53,201 nucleotides of DNA, from NCBI GenBank assembly GCA_019749835.1, contig JAIEPJ010000018.1, positions 1 to 53,201 on the forward strand, read 5' to 3'. The notes below the pieces were generated by a model, which worked only from the letters and a program-made list of their open reading frames with translations, made no database searches and was not told the DNA's origin. Positions 35,937 through 43,420 of this stretch are shown piece after piece. A program made the position numbers and the translations under genes. Within the stretch, counting starts at the first letter, position 1. Each line of letters begins with the position of its first letter. Source of the stretch: Phreatobacter sp. (GTDB lineage Bacteria; Pseudomonadota; Alphaproteobacteria; Rhizobiales; Phreatobacteraceae).

Positions 35937-36410
35937 ATGCGTGGCCAAGCCGCGTTTAACCTGCATGGCTCTGCCGCCGACCACCTGGCCACGGCCGTCG
36001 ACGCCGCCTCCGCGGGGGCCGAACGGTCCTCCTCCCGTCCCGCGGGAATCACGGCGAATGCCGCATGGACGCCCATGGCGACCAGCCCGAGCCGACAGTG
36101 GCGCGGCGAGGCCGGCCTGCTGATGGACTGGTGCCCGGACGCCGATACCCGCGACCATGTCATCGCCCGCCGCAACGTGTTGACCGGGCTCTGGGCGGGC
36201 CGGCTGATCGGCCTGACCGGTGCGGATCTCGCGCGCTACGCTGCCGGCATGCACCGCGCGGATTTCGAGGTGCCGGGCGACGCCGACATCGTCGCGGCGC
36301 TGCTGCGCGACTTCGACGGCGCTGGGATTGTGATGACCGAAGGAATGGTGCGGCAGACGCTCGCCGCCTTCCATCGCCAGGCGCTCGTCCAGACCCATTG
36401 CACCGACTGA
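35937..36410 (+). CDS. Divergent DUF1476 / ATPase zeta-subunit-like protein
   Basis: 157 residues from an ATG with AGGAGG eight bases upstream. The last 80 residues match DUF1476, the F1-ATPase inhibitor zeta subunit family of alphaproteobacteria: ARRNVLTGLWAGRLIGLTGADLARYA, ADFEVPGDADIV and FDGAGIVMTEGMVRQTL follow the family's RRNKLLGLWAA, LTGxDA, DFEEPGDEDV and R-x-T pattern. The normal N-terminus (DREKAFEAKFAHDEE type), which carries the inhibitory helix, is replaced by an unrelated Ser/Ala-rich extension of about 45 residues plus RQWRGEAGLLMDWCPDADTRDH. An internal ATG at 36075 would give the usual length. Possibly a paralogue with a different job. Confidence 0.75.
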   Translation: MRGQAAFNLHGSAADHLATAVDAASAGAERSSSRPAGITANAAWTPMATSPSRQWRGEAGLLMDWCPDADTRDHVIARRNVLTGLWAGRLIGLTGADLARYAAGMHRADFEVPGDADIVAALLRDFDGAGIVMTEGMVRQTLAAFHRQALVQTHCTD

Positions 36411-36454
36411 TCCCTTTTCCACGCCGGCCATCCCGGCACCCGGAGCCCATTGCC

Positions 36455-36760
36455 ATGACCAGTTTCCTCATGTCCCTCGTCTCGTTCTTCCTCCTCCAGC
36501 CGGTCGAGCAGGCGATCACCGCCCAGCTCGCGCGGGCCCAGGCACCCCCGGCTATCGTCCAGCAGGTCGTCACCTGCACGCGCGAGGCCGCACCGGCTGC
36601 GGTCGACCGTGTCACCTCGGATCCGGTCTGGGCCGTGACGACCGCCTTTGGCTTGTGGGTGGGCAGTGAGAACGCCGAATCGGTCCTGATCCGGGTCGCG
36701 CCCACCTGCGACACGGCGCTGCAGGCGGCCCGGCCCTTCCTGCGCGGGACGCGCGTCTGA
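36455..36760 (+). CDS. Hypothetical small exported or membrane-anchored protein (101 aa)
   Basis: Not recognised. The first 20 residues (MTSFLMSLVSFFLLQPVEQA) look like a signal or anchor without basic residues. The remainder is helical with two cysteines, one in VVTCTREAAP and one in VAPTCDTALQ, that could pair. GGAG lies nine bases before ATG 36455. It follows the DUF1476-like gene by 44 bases and ends 26 bases before the convergent DUF900 gene. Confidence 0.6.
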   Translation: MTSFLMSLVSFFLLQPVEQAITAQLARAQAPPAIVQQVVTCTREAAPAAVDRVTSDPVWAVTTAFGLWVGSENAESVLIRVAPTCDTALQAARPFLRGTRV

Positions 36761-36786
36761 CGCGCACCCTGACGGGGCTGTCGGCT

Positions 36787-38025
36787 TCAGTCGACGGGCG
36801 CCGGCGCTCCGCTGCCCGCGACCGGCAGGGGTTCTGTGGTCACCGCCCGCGCCGCCTCGGGCTGGTCGGCCATCGGCCTCTGCTCCTGCGGCGGCCTGAG
36901 TTCGGCGGGAAGGGGCGGAGCCTCGGCGACCTGCGGCAGCGAATCCTCGACCACGGGCTGCTGGCTGATCTTGCCGCCGATCAATCGGACGATCTCCGGC
37001 GCCTCGGCGAAGGTGCCGTGGCGGACGAGGTCGGTCCAGCCCGTCGCGCTCATGGTGAAGACGCGGACGCCGAGCCCCGAAATCACGCGGCGGTGCTCGG
37101 CATTGCGCACGTCCAGCGCGCCGACGCGCTGGCGATCCCAGGCGACCGTCGACGAGACCGCAAGGGCCCGGTCGTCGGACTGCACGAAGAGCGAGATGCG
37201 CGAGGGCCGCGAGATGCGGGCCATCTGCTGGCGGAAGACCTCGACGTCGAGGTCGGGCGCCGCCAGGATCACCTCGCCGAGCCGTCCGCCGAGGTCGCCA
37301 TTGCCGGCAATGGAGGCCTGCCGCAGCGCTTCCATGGTCAGGAAGGCACCCATCGAATGGGCGAGGATGTGGATGCGGGCGACCCCGGGCGTGCGGCCGA
37401 TATCGGTCAGCAGCCGGTCGAGCGCATCGCGTGAGGCGGTCGCCACCTCCCGGTCGCCGCCATAGGCGAGGACGCGGCGATAGCTCGGCCAGGTGAACAG
37501 CACCTGCGTCCCGCGGAAGCCGCCATCGGCTGCGACCTGCACGATCCGGAAGGCCGCCTCGTCATAATCGGTGTTGAAGCCGTGGACATAGACCAGGACA
37601 TCGCGCTGGTCCGGAGCCTTGCCGTTCACCGCTTCCGCCACCTGCCGGCGGAACGCCTCCTGGCCCAGTGCCTGACGATCGGTGAGCATGGCGTGGCGGC
37701 GCGGGCTTTCCGGCGTGATCCGGGGGCGCGGAATGGTTCCCGTGGCCCGGCCCGGCGGCATGCTCACCACCTGCCGGTAGAACCGTGCGCGCTCGGCGGA
37801 GGGCGCGCCGAGCGTGTCGCCGGCGAAGGCGGGGCGGGTCGACGTGACGAAGACGGCGGTGCTGGTCGGTGGCGCGGCCGGCGCCGACAGCGCGCCGAGG
37901 GAGCCGGTGACGCCGGTCAGCCCGGTGCCGAAGCAGCCGCCGAGGGCGAACGCCGCGAGAGCGATGGCTGCGACGCGAAAGGCGGGGGACGGGGCGGCGA
38001 CGGGGGTGGTCGACGGCTTGGGCAT
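36787..38025 (-). CDS. DUF900 alpha/beta hydrolase lipoprotein
   Basis: 412 residues. The N-terminus has a lipoprotein signal ending ALGG-C31. The alpha/beta hydrolase domain (DUF900, about 140-365) shows LVYVHGFNTDYDEAAFR (oxyanion strand), VLFTWPS, and the nucleophile elbow AHSMG with S224; LAAPDLDVEVF and a later His complete a likely triad. The last 60 residues are Pro/Glu-rich and low in complexity. The substrate is unknown. The Shine-Dalgarno is weak. Divergent from meaB with a 186-base gap. Confidence 0.88.
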   Translation of the reverse strand: MPKPSTTPVAAPSPAFRVAAIALAAFALGGCFGTGLTGVTGSLGALSAPAAPPTSTAVFVTSTRPAFAGDTLGAPSAERARFYRQVVSMPPGRATGTIPRPRITPESPRRHAMLTDRQALGQEAFRRQVAEAVNGKAPDQRDVLVYVHGFNTDYDEAAFRIVQVAADGGFRGTQVLFTWPSYRRVLAYGGDREVATASRDALDRLLTDIGRTPGVARIHILAHSMGAFLTMEALRQASIAGNGDLGGRLGEVILAAPDLDVEVFRQQMARISRPSRISLFVQSDDRALAVSSTVAWDRQRVGALDVRNAEHRRVISGLGVRVFTMSATGWTDLVRHGTFAEAPEIVRLIGGKISQQPVVEDSLPQVAEAPPLPAELRPPQEQRPMADQPEAARAVTTEPLPVAGSGAPAPVD

Positions 38026-38211
38026 GCGGATCGGGGCTCGGGGATGGGGCGGCGGGCAGCGCCGGGAAGGGACGAAAGGGTGACGAGCGGGGGCAGGGAC
38101 CTGCGCAGCCCGTCGCCTAGCCAGTGCAGATGGCCGCAATGGGGCGGGAGGAAGGCACCGGCCGCCGCCGAATCGCTCGCCTCCCGGGCGTGGCTTTGAT
38201 ACCACGCCGCC

Positions 38212-39195
38212 ATGCGTGCCCTTCCCGATCCCGCCGAGCTTGCCGCGGCCATCCGTGCCGGCGACCGCGCCGTGCTCGCCCGCGCCATCACGCTGGTCGA
38301 ATCGACCAAGCCCGAGCATCAGGCCGTGGCGCGGCACCTGGTCCAGCTACTGCTGCCGGAGACGGGCCGGGCGATCCGCATCGGCATTACCGGCGTGCCC
38401 GGAGCCGGCAAGTCGACCACGATCGACACGTTCGGCGCCAACCTGACCGCCGCCGGCCACCGTGTCGCGGTTCTGGCGGTCGACCCCTCGTCCTCGCGCA
38501 CTGGCGGCTCGATCCTCGGCGACAAGACGAGGATGGCCCGCCTCGTCAACGACGAGAACGCCTATGTCCGGCCCTCGCCCTCCTCCGGGACGCTCGGCGG
38601 TGTCGCCGCCAAGACCCGTGAGACCATGCTTCTGTGCGAGGCCGCCGGCTTCGACGTGATCCTGGTGGAGACGGTCGGCGTCGGCCAGTCCGAGACGGCT
38701 GTCGCCGACATGACCGATCTCTTCCTCGTGCTGATGCTGCCCGGCGCCGGCGATGAATTGCAGGGCATCAAGAAGGGCATCCTCGAACTCGCCGACATCA
38801 TCGCCGTCAACAAGGCTGATGGCGACGGAGCGCTGCGCGCCAAGGCGGCGGCGGCGGAATACCGGGCGGCCCTGCACATCATGGCGCCGAAGTCGCGCGT
38901 CTGGTCGCCGCCCGTCCTGCTGATCTCCGGCCTCGCCAATCAGGGGCTCGACGCGCTCTGGGAGCAGATCGGCACCTTCCGCGCGAAGACCGAGGCCTCC
39001 GGCGATTTCGCCGCCAAGCGCCGCGCCCAGGGCGTCAAATGGATGTGGACCATGCTGCACGAGCGCGTCGCCGCGCGGCTGAAGCGCGATCCCGTTCTGA
39101 AGGCGCGGCTGCCGGCGCTGGAGGCCGAGGTTGCGGCAGGGCGGCTGGCCCCCATGGTGGCGGTCGAGGAGATTGCCGGGGTGCTAGGGATCTGA
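38212..39195 (+). CDS. meaB: Methylmalonyl-CoA mutase-associated GTPase MeaB (ArgK family)
   Basis: 327 residues, G3E P-loop GTPase. Walker A G61VPGAGKST69, DPSSSRTGGSILGDKTRM (switch region), VETVGVGQSE (G3) and NKADG (G4) are all present, followed by the C-terminal dimerisation helix region after residue 260. It protects methylmalonyl-CoA mutase from inactivation and gates cofactor loading. It lies 6 kb downstream of mutB on the same strand, with the TctCBA set and unrelated small genes between, so it probably has its own promoter in the 186 bases shared with the divergent DUF900 gene. Confidence 0.96.
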   Translation: MRALPDPAELAAAIRAGDRAVLARAITLVESTKPEHQAVARHLVQLLLPETGRAIRIGITGVPGAGKSTTIDTFGANLTAAGHRVAVLAVDPSSSRTGGSILGDKTRMARLVNDENAYVRPSPSSGTLGGVAAKTRETMLLCEAAGFDVILVETVGVGQSETAVADMTDLFLVLMLPGAGDELQGIKKGILELADIIAVNKADGDGALRAKAAAAEYRAALHIMAPKSRVWSPPVLLISGLANQGLDALWEQIGTFRAKTEASGDFAAKRRAQGVKWMWTMLHERVAARLKRDPVLKARLPALEAEVAAGRLAPMVAVEEIAGVLGI

Positions 39196-39237
39196 GCCAC
39201 CGCCTCGCCCTGGCTGTCCGAACAACGCAGGGCGCAT

Positions 39238-39288
39238 CTTCGCCTCTCCCCGCCGGGGAGAGGTCGGCCGCAGGCCGGGTGAGGGGGC
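39238..39288 (+). repeat. Single family B palindromic repeat
   Basis: One direct copy between meaB and the amidase gene, with the CTCTCCCC-GCCGGGGAGAGG hairpin, GGCCGCAGGCC hairpin and GGTGAGGGGG end. It differs from the other copies in CTTCGCC instead of CTTCACC at the left edge. Confidence 0.8.
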
Positions 39289-39382
39289 AGGCCCGCGCAT
39301 GACCCGCCCCCGTTTGCGGGGGCTTCCCCCGGCGCAGATCCTTGCGCACCATCGGCCCGACATCACGAGGGGAACAGCGACA

Positions 39383-40807
39383 GTGGCCAAGGCACCGATC
39401 TGGCAGTGGGGGGCGGTCGAGACCGCCCGGGCGATCAAATCCCGCAAAGTGTCGTCGGAGGAGGTCGTCAAGGCGTCCATCGCCCGCATGAAGGCGGTCA
39501 ACCCGGCCCTTAACGCCGTCGTCGTCGACCTGTCGAAGGACGCGCTCAAGACCGCCAGGGCCGCCGACAAGGCGCTGGCCCGGGGCGATGCGGTTGGCCC
39601 GCTTCACGGCGTGCCGATCACCATCAAGATCAATCTCGACGTCAAGGGACAGGCCAATTCCAACGGCGTCGTCGCCTTCAAGGACAATATCGCCCCCGAG
39701 GATTCCGCCGTCACCGCCAACCTGCGCAAGGCCGGCGCGGTGATCGTCGGCCTCACCAACACGCCCGAATTCTCGATGCGCGGTTTCACCGACAACCCGC
39801 TGCACGGCCTCACCCGCAATCCCTGGGACCCGGCCATCACCTGCGGCGGCTCGTCGGGCGGGGCGGGCGCGGCGGTCGCCGCCGGCATTGGCGCCATCGC
39901 CCATGGCAATGATATCGGCGGTTCGCTGCGCTGGCCGGCCTTCTGCAACGGCGTCGCCACCATCAAGCCGACGCAGGGGCGCATCCCCGCCTTCAACCCG
40001 ACCCAGATGAACGGCGACGAGCGACCGCTCATGGCCCAGTTCATGTCGTCCCAGGGGCCGATCGCCCGTTCGGTCGCCGATGTGCGCCTCGGTCTCGCGG
40101 TGATGGCCCAGCGTGACCCCCGCGACCCCTGGTGGGTTCCGGCGCCGCTCGAGGGACCGAAACTCAAGGGGCCGATCAAGGTGGCCTTCGCCAAGATCCC
40201 GCGCGACATGAAGACCGACACGCAGGTGGTCTCGCTCGTCCGCAAGGCTGCCGACCACCTCGCCGATTCCGGCTATGACGTGAACGAGGTGGAACTGCCC
40301 GACCTCGACGGCACCTGGAAACTCTGGTCCGACCTGATTTTCACCGAGCTGACGGTGCTGCAGGAGGCGACCATGCGCCAGCATGGCAGCCCCGACTTCA
40401 TCGCTGCCATCGAGGCCATGAAGGGGTCGAGCACGATCCTCGACCGCGAGGGCTACATGAAGGCAATCGCCCGCCGCTCGCGCGTGTTGCGCAACTGGAT
40501 GCTCTTCCTCGAAGACTATCCGGTCATCCTGTCGCCGCTGTCGGTGCATCAGACGCCGTCCTACAACGCCGATCTGGAAAGCGCCGAGCGCGGCCGGGCG
40601 CTGTTCTGGAACGACCTGCGCTTTATGTCGGCGATCAACGTGCTCGGTCTGCCGGCCGCCGTCGTGCCGGTCGGTCTCATCGACGGCAAGCCGGTCGGCG
40701 CGCAGATCATCACCTCGCGCTACCGCGAGGACGTCTGCCTCGACGCTGCGGCGGCGATCGAGAAGAAGACCGGAACCTTCGTGGCGCAGCTCTGGGCGCG
40801 CGGCTGA
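39383..40807 (+). CDS. Amidase signature family hydrolase
   Basis: 474 residues from a GTG at 39383. The Ser-cisSer-Lys triad is visible: K82 in PITIKINLD, S157 in GGSSGGAGAA and S181 in GNDIGGSLRWPA, with the usual 24-residue spacing of the two serines. N-terminal helices (AVETARAIKSRKVSSEEVV) and the C-terminal NVLGLPAAVVPVG are typical. It hydrolyses an amide; the natural substrate is unknown. The GTG start, with GAGGGG upstream, is preferred to ATG 39299 because the intervening residues look like repeat-derived sequence. It is not in the GatA context (no gatC/gatB). Confidence 0.93.
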   Translation: MAKAPIWQWGAVETARAIKSRKVSSEEVVKASIARMKAVNPALNAVVVDLSKDALKTARAADKALARGDAVGPLHGVPITIKINLDVKGQANSNGVVAFKDNIAPEDSAVTANLRKAGAVIVGLTNTPEFSMRGFTDNPLHGLTRNPWDPAITCGGSSGGAGAAVAAGIGAIAHGNDIGGSLRWPAFCNGVATIKPTQGRIPAFNPTQMNGDERPLMAQFMSSQGPIARSVADVRLGLAVMAQRDPRDPWWVPAPLEGPKLKGPIKVAFAKIPRDMKTDTQVVSLVRKAADHLADSGYDVNEVELPDLDGTWKLWSDLIFTELTVLQEATMRQHGSPDFIAAIEAMKGSSTILDREGYMKAIARRSRVLRNWMLFLEDYPVILSPLSVHQTPSYNADLESAERGRALFWNDLRFMSAINVLGLPAAVVPVGLIDGKPVGAQIITSRYREDVCLDAAAAIEKKTGTFVAQLWARG

Positions 40808-40875
40808 CTCGCGCGGAGCCGACGAGCGCGCCGCGGCGGCGGCCTTGGCGCGGTCTTGCGGGCGCGGCCCGGCGC

Positions 40876-40998
40876 TTACTCGCCGGGGCCGGGGAGCGGC
40901 GGGCTCGGGGCCCTGCCGCTATAGTCCAGCCAGGCGAGCGTGACGCCAAAGCCGCAGAAGACGGCCAGAACCAGGCCGAGATACAGGGTTGCAGTCAT
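40876..40998 (-). CDS. Small single-span membrane protein (40 aa)
   Basis: MTATLYLGLVLAVFCGFGVT begins a single hydrophobic helix (about 4-23), followed by a short tail LAWLDYSGR and a Pro-rich end. GGGAGG stands five bases before ATG 40998, an excellent ribosome site. A near-perfect FNR/FixK box lies 58 bases upstream of the start codon. That spacing would place the start of transcription about 23 bases before the ATG if the site acts at -41.5. Such tiny membrane proteins often join respiratory complexes; this one is not assigned. Role in low-oxygen physiology is inference from the site. Confidence 0.75.
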   Translation of the reverse strand: MTATLYLGLVLAVFCGFGVTLAWLDYSGRAPSPPLPGPGE

Positions 40999-41055
40999 CG
41001 AAACCTCCCGATCACGTCGTCGATGGAAGATTGCGTTGCCGGCGCTCTCCGGGCC

Positions 41056-41069
41056 TTGATCCAGGTCAA
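41056..41069. promoter_or_regulatory. FNR/FixK-type binding site
   Basis: TTGATCCAGGTCAA differs from the FNR/FixK consensus TTGAT-N4-ATCAA at one base. It lies upstream of the 40-residue membrane protein gene on the minus strand, with spacing that fits class II activation, and 100 bases upstream of the HerA-like gene on the other side. Oxygen-responsive CRP/FNR-family regulators (FnrN, FixK, Anr) bind such sites. Confidence 0.75.
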
Positions 41070-41137
41070 GATCGGCGGCGATGCCCGCGACTCCTGATCG
41101 CGCTTGGCGTGGACCGGGCAGCGTTGCTAGAACGGGC

Positions 41138-41152
41138 ATACCGCAGCGGTAT
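41138..41152. promoter_or_regulatory. 15-base palindrome before the HerA-like gene
   Basis: ATACCGC-A-GCGGTAT, a perfect 7-1-7 dyad located 17 bases before the start codon at 41170. Its position over the expected promoter or leader suggests an operator. No regulator gene is adjacent. Confidence 0.45.
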
Positions 41153-41169
41153 CGATTCAGGATCAGGTC

Positions 41170-42690
41170 ATGGCCGACGACGCCCTTCTCCTCGGCAAGA
41201 GCACCAAACAGGAATGGCTGGCGCTGAGGTTCGGCAACCGCCACGGCCTCATCACCGGCGCCACGGGCACCGGCAAGACGGTGTCGCTGCAGGTGCTCGC
41301 CGAGGGCTTCTCCAATGCCGGCGTGCCGGTCTTCGCCGCCGACATCAAGGGTGACCTGTCCGGTGTCGCCGCGATGGGCGAGGAGAAACCCTTCATCCTC
41401 GAGCGCGCCAAGCAGGTCGGCATGGACTGGCATGCCGATCAGTTCCCCGTGGTCTTCTGGGACCTGTTCGGCGAGCAGGGCCACCCGATCCGCGCCACCG
41501 TCGCGGAGATGGGCCCATTGCTTCTCTCCCGCCTGATGGATCTCAACGAGACTCAGGAAGGCGTCATCAACATCCTCTTCCACTATGCCGACAATAACGG
41601 CCTCGCCCTCCTTGACCTGAAGGACCTGCGCGCGCTGCTGCAGGAATTGGGGTCGAACAAGGAGCTGCAGAACGAGCTGCGCGCCGCCTATGGCAATGTC
41701 TCGGCCGCCTCCGTCGGGGCCATCCAGCGCCAGCTTTTGACGCTCGAGAACCAGGGCGGCTCGAAGTTCTTCGGCGAGCCGGCACTCGCCCTGAAAGACC
41801 TGATGCGCACCGACCGCGACGGGCGCGGCACCATCAATCTCCTCGCCGCCGACAAGCTGATGGCCAGCCCCCAGCTCTACGCCACCTTCCTTCTGTGGCT
41901 GCTGTCGGAACTGTTCGAGGAATTGCCCGAGGTCGGCGATGTCGACAAGCCGAAGCTCGTCTTCTTCTTCGACGAGGCGCATCTCCTGTTCAAGGACGCG
42001 CCCAAGGCCCTGGTCGAGAAGATCGAACAGGTGGTCCGTCTCATCCGCTCCAAGGGCGTCGGCGTCTATTTCGTCACCCAGAACCCGCTCGACGTGCCGG
42101 AAACGGTCCTCGCCCAGCTCGGCAACCGCGTCCAGCATGCGCTGCGCGCCTTCACGCCGCGCGACCAGCGGGCGGTCAAGGCCGCGGCCACCACCTTCCG
42201 GCAGAACCCGAAGCTGGACACCGAAGAGGTCATCACCCAGCTTGGCAAGGGCGAGGCCCTGGTCTCCACGCTCGAAGGCAATGGCGTGCCCTCCATCGTT
42301 GAGCGCACGCTGGTTTCGCCGCCGCTGGCCCGGATCGGCCCTGTCTCCGAGCAGGAGCGCCGGCAGATCATCGCCAAGAGCCCGTTCCGCGGGAAATATG
42401 ACGAAACGATCGACAGCGAATCGGCTTACGAGATCCTGCAGAAGCGCGCCCGGCAGAAACTCGATGAAGCCGAGCAGTCCCAGCAGGCCGACAGCGGCGG
42501 GCTCGGCGGCATCCTCGGAACGATCCTCGGCGGAGGCGGCGCGCCGGCCGGCAAGGGCCGCGGCCGAGCGCCCATGTCGACCACCGAGGTGATCATCAAG
42601 AACGCCTCCAGCTCGCTCGCCCGCACCGTCGGCACGCAGATCGGCCGGGCCATCATGCGCGGCGTTCTCGGTGGCTTCGGGCGCCGCTGA
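41170..42690 (+). CDS. HerA-like P-loop ATPase (DUF853, YjgR family)
   Basis: 506 residues. Walker A G30ATGTGKT37, FAADIKGDLSG, Walker B VFFFDEAH with D268-E269, and the sensor-like GVYFVTQNPLDVPETVLAQLGNRVQHALRAFTP region (roughly 298-330). This is the cytosolic YjgR-type branch of the FtsK/HerA superfamily. A glycine-rich linker near 440-470 precedes a short C-terminal helix. The physiological role is unknown; DNA processing or translocation is assumed from the superfamily. A dyad lies just upstream. Confidence 0.92.
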   Translation: MADDALLLGKSTKQEWLALRFGNRHGLITGATGTGKTVSLQVLAEGFSNAGVPVFAADIKGDLSGVAAMGEEKPFILERAKQVGMDWHADQFPVVFWDLFGEQGHPIRATVAEMGPLLLSRLMDLNETQEGVINILFHYADNNGLALLDLKDLRALLQELGSNKELQNELRAAYGNVSAASVGAIQRQLLTLENQGGSKFFGEPALALKDLMRTDRDGRGTINLLAADKLMASPQLYATFLLWLLSELFEELPEVGDVDKPKLVFFFDEAHLLFKDAPKALVEKIEQVVRLIRSKGVGVYFVTQNPLDVPETVLAQLGNRVQHALRAFTPRDQRAVKAAATTFRQNPKLDTEEVITQLGKGEALVSTLEGNGVPSIVERTLVSPPLARIGPVSEQERRQIIAKSPFRGKYDETIDSESAYEILQKRARQKLDEAEQSQQADSGGLGGILGTILGGGGAPAGKGRGRAPMSTTEVIIKNASSSLARTVGTQIGRAIMRGVLGGFGRR

Positions 42691-42860
42691 TCGCGCAAAG
42701 ATCAAGATCGCCTCAATTGCAGGTAAATTCGTAGAGGCTCCGCAAGGCGGTAACATTATCCCATTCCCCGGGGCTGCTGACCGAGCCCCCGCGGCCTCTG
42801 CCTGACGATCGGGCGCGGCGCCGCGGCACGCTCGGTCCGGCCGGCATCGGGAATGGTGTG

Positions 42861-43316
42861 ATGGCTGGAACGAAACAGATTCACGACGCCAGGGTCGTCG
42901 TGCTGCGCCTCGACGGTGTCGACCCGGCGGTGGCGGTGGACAATCTGAAGAGTCTCGGCATGGTCCATGCCGTCGGGCTTGCTGATCCGCGGGAACTCTC
43001 CGTCCAAATCGCTGCCGGCAGGGTCGATGTCGTCGTCGTCTCCGTGGCGGCGCCGATGCCGGCTCAAGATCCACAGGTCGCCCCCGGCTTTGGCCTTCTG
43101 CGTCCCCCGGAAGCGGCGCTGAATCTCGGCGTCCCCTGTCTGCTTCTGACCCCGTCCTTTTCCCGCGCCACCGCCCGCGCGGCCATGGCCCTGGGCTATG
43201 CCGCGGTCATGTCGGCGGACGCCGCCCCGCGGCTGGTCTATCGACGGGTCGGCGCCCTGATGCAGCGCGTCCGCCGCAGCGGGCGGGCGCGGAGCGTCAC
43301 CAGCGAGCACGTCTGA
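42861..43316 (+). CDS. Hypothetical protein, receiver-like fold
   Basis: 151 residues, no firm family. Alternating strands and helices suggest a CheY-like fold: RVVVLRLDG, LGMVHAVGLAD, VDVVVVSVAAP, VPCLLLTPSF, ALGYAAVMSAD, then a basic helix (LVYRRVGALMQRVRRSGRARS). The phospho-acceptor Asp position is occupied within DVVVVSV, so it would be a pseudo-receiver at most. ATG 42861 follows an in-frame GTG at 42858; the Shine-Dalgarno is weak. It lies between the HerA-like and M20 peptidase genes on the same strand. Confidence 0.6.
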   Translation: MAGTKQIHDARVVVLRLDGVDPAVAVDNLKSLGMVHAVGLADPRELSVQIAAGRVDVVVVSVAAPMPAQDPQVAPGFGLLRPPEAALNLGVPCLLLTPSFSRATARAAMALGYAAVMSADAAPRLVYRRVGALMQRVRRSGRARSVTSEHV

Positions 43317-43420
43317 CCACCTCTTGTGCCACGGATGGCAGGCCCGCAGCCTGCCGCGTTTGCAATCAGCGGCGGGATTGCTAGCGTCCCGGCCTCGCTC
43401 GAACACCGGACGCATCCACC

